From assembly GCA_021604565.1 (NCBI GenBank), contig BQJF01000001.1:85742-149741 (forward strand): a stretch of 64,000 nt of DNA, in the 5' to 3' direction. The position numbers and the translations under genes are program-made. Positions 50,630 through 59,272 of this stretch are shown one piece after another. Positions within the stretch are counted from its first letter, which is position 1, and each line of letters begins with the position of its first letter. Origin of the DNA: Minwuia thermotolerans (lineage in GTDB: Bacteria > Pseudomonadota > Alphaproteobacteria > Minwuiales > Minwuiaceae). Below the pieces are notes generated by a model. It had not been told where the DNA came from and did not search any database. It was given only the letters and a program-made list of their open reading frames with translations.

Positions 50630-51442
50630 TTAGAAGAGACCGAGGATCGACTGCGGTGCCTGGTTCGCGATGGACAGGGCCTGCGTACCCAGCTGCTGCT
50701 TGATCTGCAGCGACTGGAGGCGAGCACTTTCCTTCGCCAGGTCGGCATCGACGAGGTTGCCGATACCAGCAGTCAGCGTATCCTGGACCTGACCCACGAA
50801 ATCCTTGTGGATCTCGAGGCTCTTCGCATCCGTACCCAGCGAGGCAAGACGCGAGTTGGCGGTCTGGATGGCCGCTTCGACTGCACTGCGGGCCGCCGCA
50901 GCATTCGTTGCTGTGGTCAGATCGACCGATGCAACACCAAGACCCGTGTTGGCCGACAACTGCTGAGCAGAAACCGTGATCGTGGAACCTTCGTCGTTCG
51001 CCAGGACGGCGATCGAGGACAGGGAACCGTCAATCAGGTTCACGCCATCGAATTCAGCATTGCTGACGATGGTCGAGATCTGATCACGCAGAGCAGCGAA
51101 GTCGTTGTTCAGGGCGGTCCGGCTGGCCGTATCCAGGCTCGCATCGGTCGCCGCCACCGACTTCTCCTTCATTTCGATGAGAAGATCGGAAATCGACTGA
51201 CCAGCCGCGATGGCTGTATCGGCAGAAGAAACACCGCGATCAAGGCTTCCCTTAACTGCGTCCAGGCCGGCAACAGTGGAACGAATGTTCTGGGCAATGG
51301 CGAAAGTGGCACCATCGTCCTTCGCGGTCGCAACCTTCAGGCCCGTGTTGATGCGGGACTGAACTTCGTTCAGCTGCTTGTTGGTCTGGTTCAGATTCTG
51401 CAGCGCGGTCATCGCGCCGTTGTTGGTGTTCACTGACAGCAT
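50630..51442 (-). CDS. Flagellin
   Basis: A 270-residue filament protein, short as in many alphaproteobacteria. The conserved N-terminal D0/D1 helices are seen (MLSVNTNNGAMTALQNLNQTNKQLNEVQSRINTGLKVATAKDDGATFAIAQNIRSTVAGLDAVKGSLDRGVSSADTAIAAGQSISDLLIEMKEKSV) and the C-terminal helices (TANSRLASLGTDAKSLEIHKDFVGQVQDTLTAGIGNLVDADLAKESARLQSLQIKQQLGTQALSIANQAPQSILGLF). The variable middle is small. ATG 51442 has GGAGAATTGAA upstream. A sigma-54-type promoter lies 59-75 bases upstream and a strong hairpin follows. It is exported by the flagellar type III system. Confidence 0.97.
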   Translation of the reverse strand: MLSVNTNNGAMTALQNLNQTNKQLNEVQSRINTGLKVATAKDDGATFAIAQNIRSTVAGLDAVKGSLDRGVSSADTAIAAGQSISDLLIEMKEKSVAATDASLDTASRTALNNDFAALRDQISTIVSNAEFDGVNLIDGSLSSIAVLANDEGSTITVSAQQLSANTGLGVASVDLTTATNAAAARSAVEAAIQTANSRLASLGTDAKSLEIHKDFVGQVQDTLTAGIGNLVDADLAKESARLQSLQIKQQLGTQALSIANQAPQSILGLF

Positions 51443-51500
51443 TTCAATTCTCCATTCTGGATCATTTGGGTTCACTGGGCTTTTTGCCCGGTTCCCTAGG

Positions 51501-51517
51501 AGCAACCGTCAGGCCAA
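51501..51517 (-). promoter_or_regulatory. Sigma-54 (-24/-12) promoter of flagellin
   Basis: The minus strand reads TTGGCCTGACGGTTGCT, which matches the consensus YTGGCACGRNNNTTGCW at all but two positions. The GG and GC pairs are exactly 10 bases apart, as RpoN requires. Transcription would start about 50 bases before the flagellin ATG. Flagellin control by sigma-54 is known in other alphaproteobacteria. Confidence 0.75.
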
Positions 51518-51681
51518 TTAACCAAACCGAATAACCATTTGAAGAATATGATGATTTTTTGAAATCACGTTAACCAGGGCAATTCTTGCCGGGTAATTCC
51601 TGCCGACCCGGCAGCTATGCCCCGGCAGATGTTGCCCACCAATGCGCATCCGGCGTGGACCAGGTCCCGCCGACCGCGCCG

Positions 51682-52110
51682 TCAGCCCAGCAACAGACTC
51701 TCCGCCATCGCGCGCAACGGCCCGGTCAGGGGCCTGGGGGTGGATCCGTCCAGCAGCACGACCGTACCCAGTGCTGTCGCGACGCAGAGATCATCCTTGA
51801 AGATGCCCTGCCCCACGGTCAGGGAAGTACGACCGATACGGGCAACACCGGTACCGATGCGCACTTCCCCCGGATAGTGGGATTCGCGCAGGTAATTGAC
51901 GGTGATGGAGGCCGCGATGAATCGCAGTCCCTCCGGCATCTGCGGGCGAATGACGCCATGCATCAGGTCCAGCCGCCCGGTCTCGGCATAGGCGGCATAG
52001 GCGACATTGTTCACATGCCCGGCCTGGTCGGTATCGCAATAGCGGATGCGATCCGTGATCCAGCGCTGGTAGTTCGCCGCGCGCATCAGGTCAGGCAGGG
52101 AATCCGACAA
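51682..52110 (-). CDS. Acyl-CoA thioesterase (4HBT/YbgC-like)
   Basis: A 142-residue hotdog thioesterase. Seen: RIRYCDTDQAGHVNNVAYAAYAETGRLDLM, with the catalytic aspartate in DTDQAGHVNN as in 4-hydroxybenzoyl-CoA thioesterase/FadM-like proteins, and ITVNYLRESHYPGEVRIGTGVARIGRTSLTVGQGIF. It hydrolyses an acyl-CoA in the cytoplasm. The start at TTG 52110 is uncertain; ATG 52086 is a shorter alternative. It begins 6 bases after the korB stop, so it is the third gene of that operon, perhaps a safety valve for CoA esters of the oxoacid reaction. Confidence 0.83.
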   Translation of the reverse strand: MSDSLPDLMRAANYQRWITDRIRYCDTDQAGHVNNVAYAAYAETGRLDLMHGVIRPQMPEGLRFIAASITVNYLRESHYPGEVRIGTGVARIGRTSLTVGQGIFKDDLCVATALGTVVLLDGSTPRPLTGPLRAMAESLLLG

Positions 52111-52116
52111 GCCTCG

Positions 52117-53142
52117 TCAGTCCACCTGCCAGGTCGCGCCGGAGCGGAGCAACTGGTCGATACTGGTGATCTTCGCATCGACCTTCGCGCTCTCGTTCTG
52201 CGCCCGTACGGCCTGATCGTATGTCACGTCGGCGGGATTGTCGTAGATCACACCCACGGCAACGGGAAAGTCGGGACGGTCCATCGCCGCCAGCATCTGC
52301 GCCAGTGCGAGATTGGTCTGGTCATGCACGATGATGTCGTCTTCGCTGACACCATCCTCCCCCACCGTCACCACTTCCAGCCGCATGGCCTTCGCATTGA
52401 AACGCAGCCCCTTGGCGTTGTCGGCGCCGAAGCGCAGCGGCTCCCCGTGCTTCACGTGGATCTGGGCTTCACCCGCGACGCTCTTGTCCACGACACCATC
52501 GAAGACCCCGTCGTTGTAGACGATGCAGTTCTGCAGGATCTCGACGAAGGATGCCCCCTTGTGCGCGTGCGCCGCCTTCAGGATGCCCGGCAAGTCCTTC
52601 TGGCCACGGTCGATGCCGCGTGCCACGAACCGGCCACCAGCGCCCAGTGCCAGTCCGCAGGCCGAGACCGGCGCATCGATGGAACCGGCAGGCGTGGAGG
52701 GCGAACGCGTACCCAGTCGCGAGGTGGGTGAATACTGTCCCTTGGTCAGACCATAGATCTCGTTGTTGAAGATCAGGTAGTTCACGTCGATGTTGCGCCG
52801 CAGCAGGTGCATCATGTGGTTGCCGCCGATCGACATGGCGTCACCATCCCCAGACACCAGCCAGACATCCAGGTCCGGATTGGCCAGCTTCACGCCTGTC
52901 GCCACCGCCGGTGCCCGGCCATGGATGGTGTGGAAGCCATAGGTCTCTATGTAATAGGGGAAGCGCGCAGCACAGCCGATGCCGGACACGAACACCACGT
53001 TTTCCGGTGCGGTGCCGATCTCTGCCAGAGTCTTCTGCACACCTTTCAGGATCGCGTAGTCACCGCAACCGGGACACCAGCGGACTTCCTGATCCGTGGC
53101 GAAATCCTTCGGCTTGTAGGCGATGGGTGCCTGCTGGTTCAT
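52117..53142 (-). CDS. korB: 2-oxoacid:ferredoxin oxidoreductase subunit beta (2-oxoglutarate type)
   Basis: A 341-residue thiamine-diphosphate-binding subunit. Seen: EVRWCPGCGDYAILKGVQKTL (cysteine motif), VSGIGCAARFPYYIETYGFHTIHGRAPAVATGVKLANPDLDVWLVSGDGDAMSIGGNHMMHLLRRN (ThDP motif GDGD...N), and NEIYGLTKGQYSPTSR. With KorA it interconverts 2-oxoglutarate plus CoA and succinyl-CoA, CO2 and reduced ferredoxin. GGGAGAGAAAACC precedes the ATG. It follows korA by 14 bases. Pyruvate or branched oxoacids cannot be excluded, and no ferredoxin gene is adjacent. Confidence 0.93.
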   Translation of the reverse strand: MNQQAPIAYKPKDFATDQEVRWCPGCGDYAILKGVQKTLAEIGTAPENVVFVSGIGCAARFPYYIETYGFHTIHGRAPAVATGVKLANPDLDVWLVSGDGDAMSIGGNHMMHLLRRNIDVNYLIFNNEIYGLTKGQYSPTSRLGTRSPSTPAGSIDAPVSACGLALGAGGRFVARGIDRGQKDLPGILKAAHAHKGASFVEILQNCIVYNDGVFDGVVDKSVAGEAQIHVKHGEPLRFGADNAKGLRFNAKAMRLEVVTVGEDGVSEDDIIVHDQTNLALAQMLAAMDRPDFPVAVGVIYDNPADVTYDQAVRAQNESAKVDAKITSIDQLLRSGATWQVD

Positions 53143-53156
53143 GGTTTTCTCTCCCC

Positions 53157-55028
53157 TCAGGCGTCGAGCGCAGCTTCGATCGCCGCCTCGATTTCCCTGA
53201 TCTTGAAGGGCATGCCCTCCACCTTCGTCAGCGGCTTCACATCGATCAGATATTCAGCACGCAGGACGGTGGAAAGCTGTCCATTGTTCATTTCCGGGCA
53301 GATCACGGTGTCATAGGATGACAGCAGATCCCCGAGGTTGCGCGGCAACGGCCAGATGTGGCGCAGATGGATGTGCGCGACGTCCCTGCCCTGCTCCCGC
53401 ATGTTGGAGACCGCACGGCTGATCGGGCCGTAGGTCGAGCCCCAGCCGATGATGGCGAGCTTGCCACCGGCTTCGCCCTGATCGACCGTCTGCTCCGGAA
53501 TGAAGTTCGCGACACCGTCGATCTTGGCGTGGCGCACGTCGGTCATCCGCTGGTGATTTTCCGAGTCATAGGAGATGTGACCCGACGTGAAATCCTTCTC
53601 GATGCCACCGACGCGATGCTGCAGCCCCGGAGTCCCCGGAACGGCCCAGACCCGTGCCAGCGTCTCGGCGTCACGGTTGTAGGGCTCGAAACCCTCCGTC
53701 TCCGTATGCTGCGTCACCGGGAATTTCTCGAAGCTGGAGAAATCCGGAATCATCCACGGTTCCGAAGCGTTGGCGATATAGCCGTCCGTCAGCAGCATCA
53801 CCGGGGTCATGAACTTCGTGGCCAGCCGCACGGCCTCGATCGCCGTATGGAAACAGTCGCCGGGACCGTTCGCCGCCAGCACCACCAGCGGGCTGTCGGC
53901 ATTGCGGCCATAGACCGCCTGATAGAGGTCCGACTGCTCCGTCTTCGTCGGCATGCCCGTCGACGGCCCCGCACGCTGCGAGTTCACGATCACCAGCGGC
54001 AGTTCCACCATGATGGCGAGGCCGATGGCCTCCGTCTTCAGGGCAATGCCCGGGCCGGAACTGGAGGTCACGCCGATCTGACCGGCGTAGGACGCACCGA
54101 TGGCGGCACAGACAGCCGCGATCTCGTCTTCTGCCTGGAACGTCGTGATGCCGAACTGCTTCAGCCGGGCCAGCGTGTGCAGCAGCGATGATGCCGGGGT
54201 GATGGGGTAGGAGCCGAAGAACATCGGCAGTTCCGCGAGCTGCGTGCCCGCGGCCAGCCCCCAGGCCAGCGCCTCCGCCCCCGCAACGTTGCGGTAGAGG
54301 CCACTGTCGATCTTCGCCGGGCCGACCGTGTAGCCCAGGATCTCGCCCGGCAGTTCGACGGTTTCACCATAGGCATGACCGGCGTTCAGCGCGGCCACGT
54401 TGGCGGCGGCCACTTCCGGCTTCGACTTGAACTTCGCATTCAGCCAGTCGATGGACGGCTGACGGTCGCGGCCATAGAGCCAGTAGACCAGCCCCAGCAG
54501 CCACATGTTCTTGCAGCGCAGGGCGTCACGGGTGCCGAGGCCGAATTCCCTGACCGACTCGACAACCATCTTGGAGACGTCGATCTCGACCACCTGGTAG
54601 GGGTCAAGTGTGCCGTCTTCCAGCGGGTTGGCGTCATACCCGGCCTTGCGCAGGTCACGTTCCTTGAAGGTGCCACTGTCCAGGATGATCAGGCCACCGC
54701 GGCGCAGGTTGCCGATATTCACCTTCAGCGCCGCCGAGTTCATGGCCACCAGCACGTCCGGCTGGTCGCCCGCCGTCATCACCCGGCGCGCCCCGAAATT
54801 GATCTGGAACGCGGACACGCCAAAGGTCGTGCCTGTTGGTGCGCGGATCTCGGCCGGAAAGTCCGGGAACGTGGCCAGGTCATTGCCGGCCAGTGCGGTG
54901 GATTGGGTGAACTGACTCCCCGTCAGCTGCATCCCGTCGCCGGAGTCGCCCGCAAAGCGCACGACAACCGATTCCAGAACCTCGCGATGCCCCTCGCTCG
55001 GCTCGATAATCTCAGCAGTGTTGGTCAT
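53157..55028 (-). CDS. korA: 2-oxoacid:ferredoxin oxidoreductase subunit alpha (2-oxoglutarate type)
   Basis: A 623-residue fused gamma-alpha subunit. The N-terminal gamma domain (VVRFAGDSGDGMQLTGSQFTQSTALAGNDLATFPDFPAEIRAPTGTTFGVSAFQINFG) is followed from about residue 220 by the alpha pyrimidine-binding domain (GSYPITPASSLLHTLARLKQFGITTFQAEDEIAAVCAAIGASYAGQIGVTSSSGPGIALKTEAIGLA, with YPITPAS and the EDE motif) and a C-terminal transketolase-like domain (GWGSTYGPISRAVSNMREQGRDVAHIHLRHIWPLP). This is the KorA architecture. The ribosome site before ATG 55028 is weak. It heads the korA-korB-thioesterase operon. Confidence 0.94.
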   Translation of the reverse strand: MTNTAEIIEPSEGHREVLESVVVRFAGDSGDGMQLTGSQFTQSTALAGNDLATFPDFPAEIRAPTGTTFGVSAFQINFGARRVMTAGDQPDVLVAMNSAALKVNIGNLRRGGLIILDSGTFKERDLRKAGYDANPLEDGTLDPYQVVEIDVSKMVVESVREFGLGTRDALRCKNMWLLGLVYWLYGRDRQPSIDWLNAKFKSKPEVAAANVAALNAGHAYGETVELPGEILGYTVGPAKIDSGLYRNVAGAEALAWGLAAGTQLAELPMFFGSYPITPASSLLHTLARLKQFGITTFQAEDEIAAVCAAIGASYAGQIGVTSSSGPGIALKTEAIGLAIMVELPLVIVNSQRAGPSTGMPTKTEQSDLYQAVYGRNADSPLVVLAANGPGDCFHTAIEAVRLATKFMTPVMLLTDGYIANASEPWMIPDFSSFEKFPVTQHTETEGFEPYNRDAETLARVWAVPGTPGLQHRVGGIEKDFTSGHISYDSENHQRMTDVRHAKIDGVANFIPEQTVDQGEAGGKLAIIGWGSTYGPISRAVSNMREQGRDVAHIHLRHIWPLPRNLGDLLSSYDTVICPEMNNGQLSTVLRAEYLIDVKPLTKVEGMPFKIREIEAAIEAALDA

Positions 55029-55255
55029 TCAATCTGATACCTGGTTCCGCAAGTTTTTCTTCGTGCCGTCGGCGCCGAACTCCCCAAAAAAACGATTGCC
55101 GCACGCTGGCCGAACTCAACATAAGGCTGGACAGTGCCCTCGGCAACGGCACTTCACGGGAAACCGCCACGCGCGACGTCGGGAACGATCACTTTTGCGA
55201 GCCCGAAGTCATTGCCCGGCGGCAATGTGTGCAGGTTTACGGGGGATTAACCGGC

Positions 55256-56272
55256 ATGCGCCTAATCTACCGCTGGTTTCATTCAGGTACGGAGTCAGAT
55301 GCAGTGGCGCTGACGGCTGACAAGACATTGGCATCTTCCAGGGCATCTTCAGGCGGCGGATCACGCAGCGGATTGTTCGGAAAGCTGGCCGCATGGTGGG
55401 ATTCCGATTCGCAGTCGGGCTCGACAACCAGGGGAAAGCCCGGGCATCCGCAATCCGACCCCACGGTCGATGATGCCGTCTGGCCTGCCGCACGGGTGGA
55501 GCTGATCCAGCGTCTCTTCGGCGACGGGCTGGTATGGCCGGGCGGTGAAGCGATGGTGAATCGCATGTTCCGGGCACTGGAACAGGACAGCGACCTGCCA
55601 CTGGAAAAGGACTCACGCGTCGTCGAACTGGGGGCCGGACTTGGCGGCATCGGTGCACGGTTGGCGCAGCAGACCGGCGCGACCGTCACGGCGTTCGAGG
55701 ATCGCATGGGCCTGATCGATCACGGTACAGCCTGGATCGAGAAGACCGGCGCCAGCGTGAAGCTGGACCGTCGCGAACTGAACGACACCGGCCTGCGCCT
55801 TGGCTATGCCGATGCGGTGATCGCCCGTGACAGCTTCATGGCGGTCCGTCGCAAGAAGCACCTCTTCGACCATGTGTTTCACCTGCTGAAGCCCACCGGG
55901 CGCCTGGTCTTCACCGACATGTTCCTGACCGGTGACGACCCGGAATGCCCTGAAGTAGCGGTCTGGTCCGCGATGGAACCGCGACCGATGCACCTGCTGA
56001 ACCCCCAGACCGCCCGCGACTGGCTGTATGAGATCGGGTTCACGATGCCGGACTTCACCGACATCACGGACGCCTATCTGGCAGGCATTCGCGACGCCTT
56101 CAGCCAGGTCGGCACGATCCTGAAGGAAGCCGGACCCGACGCCCTGACCCTGCAGCCCCTGCTGGTGGCGGAGGCAGAGTACTGGACCCGGCGCAGCACC
56201 CTGCTGGAAAGCGGCGAGGTGCGCGCGTTCTGTGTTTCCGCCGGGGTGTTCCAGGGCGGCGACGTCTACTGA
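55256..56272 (+). CDS. Class I SAM-dependent methyltransferase, substrate unknown
   Basis: A 338-residue protein. The first 75 residues are low-complexity and serine/glycine-rich (LASSRASSGGGSRSGLFGKLAAWWDSDSQSGS) and look disordered. Then comes a methyltransferase domain with motif I VVELGAGLGGIGARLAQQTGATVTAFEDR, followed by ADAVIARDSFMAVRRKKHLFDHVFHLLKPTGRLVFTDMFL (motif IV-V region). The end has helices unlike common methyltransferases. ATG 55256 is chosen over GTG 55229 because GGGGGA lies 9 bases before it. It stands alone, divergent from korA. Lipid, small-molecule or protein targets are all possible. Confidence 0.75.
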   Translation: MRLIYRWFHSGTESDAVALTADKTLASSRASSGGGSRSGLFGKLAAWWDSDSQSGSTTRGKPGHPQSDPTVDDAVWPAARVELIQRLFGDGLVWPGGEAMVNRMFRALEQDSDLPLEKDSRVVELGAGLGGIGARLAQQTGATVTAFEDRMGLIDHGTAWIEKTGASVKLDRRELNDTGLRLGYADAVIARDSFMAVRRKKHLFDHVFHLLKPTGRLVFTDMFLTGDDPECPEVAVWSAMEPRPMHLLNPQTARDWLYEIGFTMPDFTDITDAYLAGIRDAFSQVGTILKEAGPDALTLQPLLVAEAEYWTRRSTLLESGEVRAFCVSAGVFQGGDVY

Positions 56273-56386
56273 CGCCTGCCAACGGTCCCGCACAGCGGTT
56301 GTGACGCCTGCGATATGCGCATGCTTGCTGACGCCGTGAACGCGTTATCACTGGCCCATGCGAGAGATTGAATCCGGTTTACACCA

Positions 56387-57304
56387 ATGACCATCGCCAA
56401 CGACGAGTCGACGGGGAAGTCAGCGCGGACTGCTGTCTGGCAGCCGAGCGCCATGACCGGTATCCTGTTCATGTGCCTCGCCATTTCCATGTTCCCGCCG
56501 ATGAATGCAACGGTGAAGTACCTGGGGGAGCAGGGCTACCCCTACGGTCAGGTCGTCTGGGCGCGATACGCAGGCCATTTCGTCTTCATGGTGCTGGCCT
56601 TCGCCCCGCGTTTCGGCATGTCCCTGTTCATCACCCACAGGCCAGGGGTGCAGGGCATGCGGTCGCTGCTGCTGTTCGCCTGCACCGCGCTGTATTTCTA
56701 TGCCCTGCAGTACGTCGACCTGACGCTTGCCGCCTCGATCAGTTTCACCAGTCCGATCCTGCTGACGGCACTGTCCGTACCCTTCCTGGGGGAGAAGGTG
56801 GGTGCGCGCAGATGGATTGCGGTGTTCATCGGTTTCGCCGGGGCGCTGATCATCATCCGGCCCGGCCATGCCGAGTTCCACTGGGCCACACTGCTGCTGA
56901 TCGGCAATACCATCTGCTATGCCTTCTACCAGGTGCTGACGCGCAAGATCTCGGCGGAGGATACGCCGGAGACCACGATCACCTATACCGCGCTGGTCGG
57001 CTGCATCATCGCCAGTTTCCTGCTGATAAACGGCATGGAGATGCCACGCTCCACCTGGCACTGGTTCCTGTTCATCTCGATGGGTGCGCTGGGAGGCTTC
57101 GGGCACTATTTCGTGGTGAAGGCGTTCCAGCATGCCCGCGCCTCCGTCGTGGCTCCGTTCGGCTACGGCCAGCTCATCGGAGCGACACTGCTCGGCTATT
57201 TCGTCTTCGGCACCTTCCCCGACCAGTGGACATGGATCGGGGCCGCGATCATCGTCTGCAGTGGTCTCTACATCGTCTATCGCGAGCAGAAGGTCACTGC
57301 GTAG
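56387..57304 (+). CDS. EamA/DMT-family transporter
   Basis: A 305-residue membrane protein of ten expected spans in two EamA repeats. The first repeat runs about 20-145 (TGILFMCLAISMFPPMNATVKYLGEQGYPYGQVVWARYAGHFVFMVLAF, LAASISFTSPILLTALSVPFLGEKVGARRWIAVFIGFAGALIIIRPG). The second runs 160-300 (LLLIGNTICYAFYQVLTRKI, ASVVAPFGYGQLIGATLLGYFVFGTFPDQWTWIGAAIIVCSGLYIVYRE). These proteins export or exchange metabolites, including amino acids and nucleotides. No strong ribosome site is seen. It lies 73 bases before the AtuA-family gene, on the same strand. Confidence 0.88.
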   Translation: MTIANDESTGKSARTAVWQPSAMTGILFMCLAISMFPPMNATVKYLGEQGYPYGQVVWARYAGHFVFMVLAFAPRFGMSLFITHRPGVQGMRSLLLFACTALYFYALQYVDLTLAASISFTSPILLTALSVPFLGEKVGARRWIAVFIGFAGALIIIRPGHAEFHWATLLLIGNTICYAFYQVLTRKISAEDTPETTITYTALVGCIIASFLLINGMEMPRSTWHWFLFISMGALGGFGHYFVVKAFQHARASVVAPFGYGQLIGATLLGYFVFGTFPDQWTWIGAAIIVCSGLYIVYREQKVTA

Positions 57305-57377
57305 ACATCCGGTGGCACACCGGTTGGCGGCTCCGTCTGACGCGTGCTAATTTCAGTGACTTCCGGGGGAGGAAATC

Positions 57378-59198
57378 ATGACTGACAAGATCATCCGCAT
57401 TGGCGGCGCATCGGGCTTCTGGGGCGATTCCGGCGTTGCGGCGCCGCAACTGGTGCGCCGTGCCGAGGTCGACTATCTGGTCTTCGACTACCTGGCCGAG
57501 ATCACCATGTCGATCATGGCCCGGATGCGGGCGAAGGATGCCAATGCCGGGTATGCAGTCGACTTCGTTGCCGTGGCGCTGAAGCAGGTCATCCGGGAGA
57601 TCGCGGAGAAGAACATCCGCGTCGTCTCCAACGCCGGGGGCGTCAATCCGGCGGCCTGCGCCGAAGCCATCCGCCAGTTGGCAGCCGAGGCCGGTGTGCA
57701 GATCAAGGTCGCGCATGTGGAAGGCGATGACCTGCTGCCGCAGGAAGAGGCCCTGCGAGCGGCTGGCGTGACGGAGATGTTCTCCGGTGCCGCCTTCCCC
57801 GAGAAATGCTGGTCGATCAACGCCTATCTCGGCGCCATCCCCATCGCGCGGGCACTGGACGCCGGGGCACAGATCGTGGTCACGGGTCGGGCAGTCGACT
57901 CCGCCGTGACACTCGGGCCACTGATGCATGAGTTCGGCTGGGCCGATGATGATTACGACCTGCTGGCTGCGGGCAGCCTGTGCGGGCATATCCTGGAGTG
58001 CGGCGCGCAGGCGACCGGTGGCCTGTTCACCGACTACCAGGACGTGCCGGACTGGGATGACATCGGCTATCCCATCGCCGAGTGCGCCGCCGACGGCAGC
58101 TTTGTCGTCACCAAGCCCGAAGGCACCGGCGGGATCGTCGTGCCCGGCACGGTGAAGGAGCAACTGCTCTACGAGATCGGCGATCCTGCGGCCTACATGC
58201 TGCCCGACGTGACCTGCGACTTCACCCAGGTGGAGGTGACGGAGGTCGGGCAGAACCGGGTCCGGGTCACGGGCACGAAGGGCCTGCCCCCTACCCCGCA
58301 CTACAAGGTCTCGGCTACGTTCCAGGACGGATTCAAGGCTGTTGCGACCATGGTCATCGGTGGCTGGGATGCCGTTGGCAAGTGCCGCAAGACCGCCGAG
58401 GCGATCCTGAAGCGCACCCGGCGGATGCTGGCGGAGCGCAATCTCGGCGACTACACGGAAACGAGTGTCGAGGTGCTGGGCGGGGAGTCCATGTACGGCG
58501 CCAACTCCCGCGCCCTTGGTGCCCGCGAGGCCATCATGAAACTGGCTGTGAAGCATCCGGACGCCAAGGCCCTTTCCATGTTCGCGAAGGAGATCGCGCC
58601 GGCCGGCACCTCCTTCAGCCAGGGCACCACCGGGTTCGGCGGCGGCCGCCCCAAGGCGCAGCCGGTGATCCGCCTGTTCTCCTGCCTGGTACCCAAGGCA
58701 GACCTGAACGTGAAGGTGCTGCTGGACGGGGAAGAGATCGGCGTCTCCATTCCCGCCGATGGTGCCTTCGACCCGTCACGGATCGAACGCCCCGAACCTG
58801 TCGCCGCAGCCGGTGCCGATGGCCCGACGGTGGAGGTTCCGTTGCTGGCCATCGCGCATGGCCGTTCCGGCGACAAGGGCTCCCACGCCAACATCGGCAT
58901 CGTGGCCCGCGCGCCGGAGTATCTGCCGCTGCTGCGCGAGGTACTGACACCGGAAGTCGTCGGGACCTATTTCGCACATGTCTTCGACGGCGAGATCCGT
59001 ATCGACCGCTATGACCTGCCCGGCATCGGGGCGATGAACTTCTTCCTGCATGACGCGCTGGGCGGCGGTGGCATTGCCAGCTTGCGCACTGACAACCAGG
59101 GCAAGGCGTACGCCCAGATCATGATGGATCTGCCGGTGAACGTGCCTGTTGCCTGGGGCGTGCATCGCCGGGAGGGTGCAGGCTCGGCGGCGGCCTGA
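57378..59198 (+). CDS. AtuA-family protein (DUF1446) with C-terminal ferredoxin-fold domain
   Basis: A 606-residue protein. Residues 1-450 match the acyclic-terpene-utilisation AtuA/DUF1446 domain: IRIGGASGFWGDSGVAAPQLVRRAEVDYLVFDYLAEITMSIMARMRAKD, VVSNAGGVNPAACAEAIR, GAQIVVTGRAVDSAVTLGPLMHEFGW, AGSLCGHILECGAQATGGLFTD, and GYPIAECAADGSFVVTKPEGTGGIV. Residues about 490-600 form the AtuA-like C-terminal domain (LLAIAHGRSGDKGSHANIGIVARAPEYLPLL, VFDGEIRIDRYDLPGIGAMNFFLHDALGGGG). The biochemical role is not known; relatives occur with terpenoid and other acyl-CoA catabolic genes. GGGGGAGGAAATC precedes the ATG. Confidence 0.88.
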   Translation: MTDKIIRIGGASGFWGDSGVAAPQLVRRAEVDYLVFDYLAEITMSIMARMRAKDANAGYAVDFVAVALKQVIREIAEKNIRVVSNAGGVNPAACAEAIRQLAAEAGVQIKVAHVEGDDLLPQEEALRAAGVTEMFSGAAFPEKCWSINAYLGAIPIARALDAGAQIVVTGRAVDSAVTLGPLMHEFGWADDDYDLLAAGSLCGHILECGAQATGGLFTDYQDVPDWDDIGYPIAECAADGSFVVTKPEGTGGIVVPGTVKEQLLYEIGDPAAYMLPDVTCDFTQVEVTEVGQNRVRVTGTKGLPPTPHYKVSATFQDGFKAVATMVIGGWDAVGKCRKTAEAILKRTRRMLAERNLGDYTETSVEVLGGESMYGANSRALGAREAIMKLAVKHPDAKALSMFAKEIAPAGTSFSQGTTGFGGGRPKAQPVIRLFSCLVPKADLNVKVLLDGEEIGVSIPADGAFDPSRIERPEPVAAAGADGPTVEVPLLAIAHGRSGDKGSHANIGIVARAPEYLPLLREVLTPEVVGTYFAHVFDGEIRIDRYDLPGIGAMNFFLHDALGGGGIASLRTDNQGKAYAQIMMDLPVNVPVAWGVHRREGAGSAAA

Positions 59199-59272
59199 CA
59201 TTGGCCACAAGCGGCGGATAGAGCGCCAGCGCAGGGAGGATCATGGTGTCTGACACAACCGAGGAGGACACC

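Noticed and set aside
55160..55200. GGAAC near 55180 as an EcfG general-stress promoter for the methyltransferase
   Set aside because: No CGTT-type -10 element occurs at the required spacing.
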